A stretch of 64,000 nt of DNA. It comes from Perilla frutescens. Lineage: Eukaryota > Streptophyta > Magnoliopsida > Lamiales > Lamiaceae. The notes beneath the pieces were generated by a model. The model was not told where the DNA came from. It made no database searches and saw nothing but the letters and a program-made list of their open reading frames with translations. This document shows, piece by piece, positions 57,008-64,000 of this stretch. The translations under genes and the position numbers were made by a program. The stretch covers positions 8,393,001-8,457,000 of the forward strand of contig BRKX01000007.1 in assembly GCA_026008535.1 (NCBI GenBank), read 5' to 3'. Each line of letters starts with the position of its first letter. Position 1 is the first letter of the stretch.

Positions 57008-58274
57008 TACACCTTATGCATGAACATGACTCATCAGACGTTCGACCCGCTCTGACCCGGTCTGGAATCCACGACCCGACATATAAATACTTTAATTAAC
57101 CCATCTCACCCATTTTTACCCCTTTCATTCTGGACCAAACCCTAGTCGCCCCCTTCTCTCTCGATCCCTCTTTTGATCTCTCTTCTTTCCCGATTAAATC
57201 CTTATCATGCCGATTTTGCACTTCATCACCGACAATTCAAGATTTTCTTTATGCTCCATCAACACTGTTACGATTTTTGTAAACCCTAGCCTCCAGCCAC
57301 CTTTCTTTCTATCTATCGACCTCTTCTTGATTTTTCCGATTTCATCGATCATTAAGGTGTTGATTCATCATTTTGCCGGTGAAGATTCGACCTTCTCTCT
57401 ACCCATCTCTCTTCACCTCTCGATCTATCGGGTTCCGGTCTATTCAGTCAGGTAATAAGTGATTTTCTGATTTCGTTTGTTGAGATTGTGTTCAGATTCT
57501 TTAACAAATTAGTTGATAGGGTTTTGTGTTTATTTTTTTTCATTTTATTTGTGTTTTTTCTTTTTGTTTCCACTATATTTGGCAGTGATCTACCTTCAAC
57601 ACCTTGTCCATGGTTATCACTGTATTTGAGAAGAAAGATTAAGTTCGAGTTGATTTACGTGTCTGAATTGTGTTTTATGTGGTTTTTCTGTTCTTTTTTT
57701 ATATTTTTGAATGTTCAGATATGTTAAGTATCTGTTAAATGTGAGTAATGTGAATTTTTAGTTGTTTTTTATTTTTAAATGAAAAGAAGTATCTGTTTTT
57801 ATTATGTTAAGTATCAGTTAACATGATAATCAGTATGAATTGATGTAGAAACAAGTATCAGATTTCAAAGTGATATGTTTATATGTCTTAATGGTTCAGT
57901 TAGTTTTCATATTTAGTCTTGGTATTGTTTTTTATTTTTGTATTAATTGAATATTCAGATATGCTCATTTTCGTATTTGATTGGAAATTATACAAGTCAT
58001 GTTAAGTATTTTGTTATGAATGATTTTTTATTTTGATATTTTTGAAATCATAAATGATTTTTCTATATATGTTTCAATGAGTTGTATGGTAGGAAATATA
58101 GTGAAAATGAATATTTCTTTATGTGTACCAGTTGAATTAAAAATAAGTATCAAATTGATGTTGAGTTTTGTATGTGATTTTTTTATGTGGTTTTTTATGT
58201 TTTTTTATCAACTGTCCATAGATGTTGATTTGACTAGTTAATTTGAAATTTTATACAAGTAATTAATATGAATT
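57008..58274 (+). other. Possible promoter and first exon of an unidentified gene or element
   Basis: A TATA-like catataaatac at about 57080 is followed by aaaccctagtcgccccc and CT-rich words typical of plant 5' UTRs, then an open frame from 57207 (MPILHFITDNSRFSLCS) that meets a donor-like cag/gtaata at about 57450. Everything after is AT-rich, with repeats of aagtatcag and tgatgtagaaacaagtatc. The repeat continues on the far side of the chromovirus (from 63887). The protein is not recognised. Confidence 0.3.
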
Positions 58275-58781
58275 TGTAATGATCTCACTTATATTTGTAA
58301 CTTTTTTCCACTTTCCCTTCCCAATGGTTGTAATAGTGTAGGATTTGACTGGATTTAACTAGTTATATAATAAAGTTTCAATCTTGGTAATAAATATAAG
58401 AGATCGGCTGGTAGAAATTTGGGGAGGAAATAGAAGAAAGGTAGGAGGAAAGTTTAGGGTAATTTTCTCATACCCATTTCATTTCATTAAGAGGTATATA
58501 TACAGGACAACCCTACAATATTGGGCCTCACTACAACATATTGGGCCACTTTAAGGAATTTAAATAAATAAAAACAGCACGACTGCAATAACTTAACCCG
58601 AATGAAGAACGAGTCTGAATTAGAATTCCCAATCATCTCTCAATTGTCCTAATTCAATTCTCCTCCTCTGATTCTCTAAAAAGAGCGATCTTTAACTCTA
58701 CAGCTACTGTCTCTGCTCTGATCACTTCCTCTCCCACCATCAACTTCTTTTCTTTCTCCATTCACCTCCATTCCCACAACA
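58275..58781 (-). repeat. 3' LTR of the chromovirus
   Basis: It matches 63376-63881. A TATATATA box lies near 58492 on the minus strand. The pol frame runs on into this LTR to a stop at 58676. Confidence 0.95.
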
Positions 58782-60461
58782 TTACCCCCGTCAAAAGATG
58801 ATCCTTGTCCCCAAGGATCAAAAGAGGGGAACTTTCTCTTCAAAAACTTCACGTCCTCCCATGAAATGAGTTCAGAGCTCTCGTTGGCCTCCCACCGTAC
58901 CAGTAGTTGAGTGAAGGAATCACATCCCCGTTCAATGGTCCTGGAGTCAAGGACGGTACAGGGCATAATGCGGAAGGACCCATTTTCTGCCAATTCAGGT
59001 AACATTTGAACTGCCACCTTGCCTTCTCCAATTTTTTTCTTTAGCATAGAGATGTGAAAAAAGGGATGAACCTTAGACCCTTCTGGTAAATTCAATCTAT
59101 AGGCCACCTGCCCAACCCTTTCTATGACTGTATAAGGGCCATAGTAGCGAGAGGCAAGCTTGATGTTCTTCCGTAGTGCTATAGAAGTCTGGCGATAGGG
59201 CTGTAACTTTAAGTACACCTGATCCCCAACCTCCAATGTTCTATCTGCCCTAGATTTATCTGCATAGGTCTTCATCCGATTTTGGGCTTCTTGCAGATTA
59301 GTTTTCAAGTGCTGCATTATAAGCTTGCGTTCCAGCACCACATCTCTAACCTCCCCTTGAGTAGTATCCAAATAGGGCCCTATAGAAAGATAAGGAGGAG
59401 CATACCCATAAAGAGCTTGAAAAGAGGGTAGTCTTAAGAGCTGTGTGATAGTTCGTATTGTACCAATGTTCTGCCAGGGCTAGCCACTTAGTCCATTGCC
59501 TAGGGCAATCTGAGGTCATGGACCTGAGATAATTTTCTAAGCACTGATTTAGTCTCTCTGTCTGACTATCTGATTGTGGATGGTAAGCAGAAGAGAAGTT
59601 TAAGGTGACTCCCATTACCCTGAACAATTCCTTCCAAAAATTGCTGGTGAAGATCTTGTCTCTATCTAAGACTATACTCACCGGTAGCCCATGTAACTTA
59701 TAAATAGTGTCTAGGAAGATTTTGGCCACAGTTTGAGAAGTAAAAGAGTGGGATAAAGCTACAAAGTGCCCAAATTTTGTCAGTCTATCAACCACCACCA
59801 TAATAACTTCCTTCCCGACAAATTTAGGCAATCCTTCTATAAAATCAATAGTAATATGGCTCCAGGGTTGATCAGGTATAGGCAAAGGCTGTAATAGTCC
59901 TGGTGTAGCTCCAGACCTAGGCTTGTTGAGGGCGCATATGTCACAAGATTGAACCAGTTGTGTTACATCCTGTTTCATGTGTGGCAAAAAAAAAACTCCC
60001 TTAAGCCTCATGTAGGTCCCATTCACACCTGAATGCCCCCCATAAGAAGAGCCATGCATGGTGTCCATTAGCTTAAGTTTAGGCTCTGTATTACTCCCAA
60101 CAGCTACCCTCCCCTTGTATCTGATGAGTCCTTCCTTGATAGAAAAATTTGGGCAAGATTGAGGATCTTCCTGTAAGGACTTCTCAATTTTTTTAAAATA
60201 ATCATCACCTTGGTAGCTATGTATAACCTCCTGCACCCATTCAGGTGTAGTGGTGCTAATTGCCAATGAGTCTTCTTCTATGTTACCTCTTCTAGATAGT
60301 GCATCTGCTGCCCTGTTCTCACTTCCTTTCTTGTAACAAATTTCATAATCCAACCCGAGCAGTTTAGTAACCCATTTCTGTTGCAAAGGGTTCACTATCT
60401 TCTGATCTAACAGATGCTTCAAAGCTTTTTGATCTGTTTTGATAATAAATTTATTTCCCAC
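58676..60461 (-). pseudogene. RNase H end, integrase and chromodomain of the chromovirus
   Basis: The first frame (60461-59346) begins in RNase H (IIKTDQKALKHLLDQKI, DALSRRG), then integrase: zinc-binding HGSSYGGHSGVNGT and CDICALNK, catalytic residues in HITIDFIEGLPK, VLDRDKIF and HPQSDSQTERLN. Near 59420 an extra base shifts the frame; the next frame (59371-58676) continues with VYLKLQPYRQTSI and a GPY/F-type stretch, then a chromodomain, LVRWEANESSELISWEDV, and FPSFDPWGQGSSFDGGNVV. The GGNVV codons overlap the polypurine tract and LTR start. Chromodomains guide integration to particular chromatin. The first Asp, second Asp and Glu of integrase appear to be present. Confidence 0.9.
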
Positions 60462-60479
60462 TAAGTAGTGTTTCCACCT

Positions 60480-61641
60480 CTAAATAGCCAACAACACAAC
60501 AAGGAACTCTCTTTCATAAATTGATAATGCTTGATTCTTGGGGCACAATGTTTTACTAAGATAAGCAATATGTCTACCATTCTGCATAAGAACTGTCCCT
60601 ACCCCAAGGCCACTAGCATCAGTTTCCACCACAAATGGCTTGGTGAAATTAGGCAAGGCTAGAACTGGTGCTTGTGACATAGCCTTCTTAAGATTGATGA
60701 ATGCTCGGTCTGCCTCAGGTCCCCACTTGAAATTATTCTTCTTTAGCAGCTGAGTTAGGGGCTTACTAATGAGCCCATAATTCTTTATAAATTTTCTGTA
60801 ATATCCAGTTAGGCCTAAGAACCCTCTGAGTTGTTTTACACTTTTAGGGATAGGTCAAGACACCACACTCTCAATCTTGTTAGGATCTGTAGAAACCCCA
60901 TCTTGATTAATAATGTGTCCTAAATATTCAACACTAGTCTGCCCAAAAACACATTTAGATCTCTTAGCATATAAGGTATGCTCCTTGAGGATAGTGAAGA
61001 CCTGCTTTAGATGTTGTAGGTGCTCTTCCCAGGTTTTGGCTGTAGATTAGTATGTCATCAAAGAACACAAGCACAAATTTTCTTAGGCAGTTGCTAAACA
61101 CCTGGTTCATAAGGGACTAGAAAGTAGCAGGTGCGTTGCAAAGGCCAAACGGCATTACAAGAAACTCGAAATGGCCATGATGTGTGCTGAATGCAGTTAG
61201 AAATCTATGCTTTGGCTGCATCAGTATTTGGAAATAGCCAGACCTCAGGTCTATCTTACAAAAGAATTTTGATCCATTAAGCTCATCCAAAATCTCATAT
61301 ATTATAGGTATAGGGTACTCATGTTTCACAGTCAAAGAATTTAGGTACCTGTAGTCCACGCACAATCTCCACGTTCCATCTTTTTTCTTCACCAGTAGGG
61401 CAGGAGAAGCAAAGAGACTTTTGCTATGTTGCACTATCCCTGCCTCTAGCAGCTCCTTGACTATGTTTTCAATCTCATCTTTATCCTTGTGAGAGGCTCT
61501 GTAGGGATGTTGATGCTTGGGTTCACTTCCTGGTTTAAGGATGATCTGATGTTCAATTCCTCTTGAGGGTGGCAGCCCCTTTGGTTCTTGAAACAACTCT
61601 TCATACTCTGTGAGGAGTTGTTGCAGGTCAGAGTTCTCTTA
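60480..61641 (-). pseudogene. RT and RNase H of the chromovirus
   Basis: RT starts near 61530 with IENIVKELLEAGIVQ, then VKKKDGTWRLCVDYRYLNS, KIDLRSGYFQI and, after a stop at 61117-61119 (Gln expected in ATFQSLMN), FVLVFFDDILIYS with the FDD active site. One extra base near 61040 shifts the frame. Beyond it are FGQTSVEYLGHII, a TGA for Trp near 60854, FLGLTGYYRKFIKNYG, and RNase H with FVVETDASGLGVG and YEREFLVVLLAI, ending at a TAG (60482-60480) before RWKHYL. All stops fit single C-to-T or G-to-A changes. Confidence 0.9.
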
Positions 61642-63351
61642 TTGCTTAGGTTTAAAAGCTGAGATTACAAATAGTTCTTCTATGTCTTTCTTAGCTTTTG
61701 TGTGCAACATCTTAAAAAGAGAGTGGTGAGAAATGAATTGGCAATCAGCCTGAGATTGGCTGGCAAAGAGCTTAACCCTCTTTCCTAGCCAATGAATATT
61801 CACTGTCATCTTTTCATAATCAAACTCAATAGGTGAGCAAGCCTTGAGCCAGTCACCCCCTAAAATAATGTCACATCCCTCATGGTGTAACAGCCTTAAG
61901 GAGTGTTTGAGGGAGTGTCCTTGTAATTTCCAGGCAAAATCATCTGTCTGCAAAGTACTAGTTAGCCTTTGCCCATTTGCAACTTTAATAAATAGAGGGT
62001 ATGCTGCCACAATCCCACACCCCAACTTGTGAGCTGTGGAGTGCTTGATAAAGCTTAGGGTACTACCAGTGTTAACTAGAATCTGTAGCTGCTGCCCATG
62101 ACATGTTCCGGTGAACCTCATAGTAGTGATGCTATCATCCCCTTTTAAAGCATTTAGTGAGATTAGGGCCTCTTCGGTAGGTAAAATATGATCACCTCCC
62201 TCTTCACACTCTACCTCTGAATCTAGAAATTTAAGCTCTTCATCCTCTGTCATCATCATATAGTTCACTCTATTTTTGCATCTATGTCCTGGTACAAACT
62301 TCTCATCACAGTTATAGCAAAGTCCCTGTGACCTCCTTTCAGCCATCTGGGCTGCAGTAAATAGCTTAACTAGGGCTCTTTGAGTATTAGGTGGGGTTGT
62401 GTTGGCTTGAGAAGTAATTGTTGCAGGTTGATGAATAGGTCTGGTTGATTGGGTACCCCAATTGTTGCCATAGGACCTACTAGTAGTCTTGAGCTTCTTT
62501 GAAAGAGCTTCTATAGTAATCAACTGGTTCCTACCCAACTCAACTGCTTGCTCAAGTGGTGTAGGATTGAACATAGTTATGGCAACCCTAAGCTCTTCAC
62601 TCAAGCCACTAATGAAGCTAGCTAAAAAATAGTTCTCCGAATAGGCTCCTTGTCCGTACATTTGCATGCAACTTTTCAATTCTTCAAATCTGTCAACATA
62701 ATCCTAATAGTTACCAGTGTGTTTTAGTTTGTTAAACTCGACCACAATATGAGATTCTTTTAATTCTTCAAATCTTGTAGATACCACTTCCACAAATTGT
62801 TTCCAATTGAGTTCCAAGTATCTCTGATTAAAGTTCTGAATCCATAGGGCGGCTCTCCCCTCAAAATTCATTGCAGCCAGAGATATCTTTTGCTCATCTA
62901 AAAGATTAGACACTAGGTTGAAGTAACCATTGCATTTTAAAATCCAAACTATGGGTTGTGTACCATCAAATATGGGAAACTCAATGCGGGGTAGATGAGC
63001 TATTACCTGAGAATTAGGCATTCCCAACACACCCCTTTCTCTTCCATTAGTCTGAGTCCTAGTGTTGGATCCCTCACCCATAGAAATAGGTGGAGGCTCT
63101 CCCAAAATAGAGCTGTCATCAGACACTCCTTTACCTTTATTTCCCTCATTCAACAACTGAACTAAAATAGAGGCAATCAGCTTTGATAAGTGCTCCAGTT
63201 TACCATTAATACTTGTGTTCATTTCTTGCATTTTCTTCTGCAATCTTACTTCCATTGCTTCTCTTTTTAGAGATTCAGATTGCAACATCTGATTCAACTG
63301 CTTGTGGCCTTCCTGCAGCTTCTTAAGTCTGGTTCCATCAGCCATGTCCAA
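61642..63351 (-). pseudogene. gag and protease of the chromovirus
   Basis: The start is ATG 63351 (MDMADGTRLKKLQEGHKQ), or the ATG two codons later. A coiled coil precedes the gag core (LPRIEFPIFDGTQPIVWI, GRAALWIQNF). A TAG at 62706-62704 splits the frame before DYVDRFEELKS. The knuckle CYNCDEKFVPGHRC follows, then the protease, where the usual DSG/DTG is NTG (VNTGSTLSFI, Asn codon 62073-62071), so the catalytic Asp is lost. A TAA at 61641-61639 separates this from RT in the same frame. Confidence 0.9.
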
Positions 63352-63360
63352 GGAGGGTTA

Positions 63361-63373
63361 GCTCTGAGTACCA
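63361..63373 (-). other. Primer binding site of the chromovirus
   Basis: The minus strand reads TGGTACTCAGAGC two bases from the LTR end, close to the initiator tRNA-Met site. Confidence 0.8.
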
Positions 63374-63375
63374 AA

Positions 63376-63881
63376 TGTAATGATCTCACTTATATTTGTA
63401 ACTTTTTTCCACTTTCCCTTCCCAATGGTTGTAATAGTGTAGGATTTGACTGGATTTAACTAGTTATATAATAAAGTTTCAATCTTGGTAATAAATGTAA
63501 GAGATCGGCTGGTAGAAATTTGGGGAAAAATAGAAGAAAGGTAGAAGGAAAGTTTAGGGTAATTTTCTCATACCCATTTCATTTCATTAAGAGGTATATA
63601 TACAGGACAACCCTACAATATTGGGCCTCACTACAACATATTGGGCCACTTTAAGGAATTTAAATAAATAAAAACAGCCCGACTGCAATAACTTAACCCG
63701 AATGAAGAACGGGTCTGAATTAGAATTCCCAATCATCTCTCAATTGCCCTAATTCAATTCTTCTCCTCTGATTCTCTAAAAAGAGCGATCTTTAACTCTA
63801 CAGCTACTGTCTCTACTCTGATCACTTCCTCTCCCACCATCAACTTCTTCTCTTTCTCCATTCACCTCCATTCCCACAACA
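63376..63881 (-). repeat. 5' LTR of the chromovirus
   Basis: It matches 58275-58781. It ends CCCACAACA at 63881 (plus strand view) and is followed by the gaatt duplication. Confidence 0.95.
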
Positions 63882-63886
63882 GAATT

Positions 63887-64000
63887 ATCATGTTAAGTAT
63901 CATTCAACATGCTTATGAGTACCATTTGAGGTAGAAACATGCATCAAATTATTTTTAATATTTGCAACTTATGTGTTGTTTCACATGATATATTTATGTG
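63887..64000. repeat. Diverged copy of the 'aagtatca' repeat
   Basis: The words atgttaagtatca, aacatg and gaggtagaaaca match those at about 57807-57870, across the chromovirus. The repeat runs off the window. Confidence 0.6.

Larger units (their letters stand above)
58275..63881 (-). mobile_element. Full-length Ty3/gypsy chromovirus, degenerate
   Basis: LTRs of 507 bp (58275-58781) and 506 bp (63376-63881) begin TGTAATGATC and end CCCACAACA. The 5-bp duplication gaatt lies at 58270-58274 and 63882-63886. A primer site is at 63373-63361 and a polypurine GACGGGGGTAA abuts the left LTR, both on the minus strand. The order gag, protease, RT, RNase H, integrase, chromodomain marks a chromovirus. 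About ten LTR differences by eye (roughly 2%) suggest a fairly recent insertion. At least five stops and two frameshifts make it inactive. Confidence 0.95.

Overview
The window is nuclear DNA of a flowering plant, probably a eudicot. It is AT-rich intergenic sequence packed with nested transposable elements: Ty1/copia of the SIRE (Sirevirus) type, Ty3/gypsy chromovirus and Tat-type elements, hAT, CACTA and Mutator-like elements, small inverted-repeat elements and an endogenous pararetrovirus. I could not identify one convincing host protein gene, tRNA or rRNA. The species cannot be named from this sequence.

Layout. (1) 1-2964: the 5' half of a hAT transposon (minus strand), inserted in the 3' extra ORF of a SIRE-type copia element, called A (2965-10383, minus). 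Element A keeps a nearly continuous gag-pol with two stop codons and a lost integrase catalytic residue. (2) 10583-21994: a full-length SIRE-type element, called B (plus), with 1.06-kb LTRs, 5-bp target duplications (tatat), PBS, gag, pol, a 3' extra ORF and three copies of the polypurine motif. A 1.6-kb LTR-like sequence has inserted between its gag and pol. (3) 21995-23308: microsatellites and one CACTA terminus. (4) 23309 to about 28990: the 3' half of a Tat-type gypsy element (minus): 3' LTR, an antisense intron-containing ORF, a 160-bp tandem array and a decayed integrase. (5) about 28990-31920: a relic of a third copia element (C, minus) with a gag remnant and a 153-bp Mutator-type MITE. 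(6) 31921-41980: AT-rich DNA with a 911-bp Mutator-type element, fold-back repeats and MITEs.

(7) 42015-48757, minus: the most unusual part, an endogenous pararetrovirus-like element bounded by (TA)n on both sides. It encodes a 30K-type movement protein fused to a capsid-like region, a zinc knuckle, and a retropepsin followed by a large unassigned region. A TATA-type promoter and a repeat-rich leader follow the ORFs. No reverse transcriptase is present. (8) 48780-55943: intergenic DNA with two MITEs and microsatellites. (9) 55944-57007: a solo LTR of the element-B family with tacac duplications. (10) 57008-64000: gene-start-like or repeat sequence split by a full-length chromovirus (58275-63881, minus) with gaatt duplications and many stops.

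The elements do not work together as a pathway. The window records successive insertions: hAT into copia A, an LTR into copia B, a MITE into copia C, and the chromovirus into an older repeat. Many stops fit C-to-T or G-to-A changes, the pattern expected for silenced, cytosine-methylated repeats. All family assignments rest on motifs read by eye; no database search was possible.
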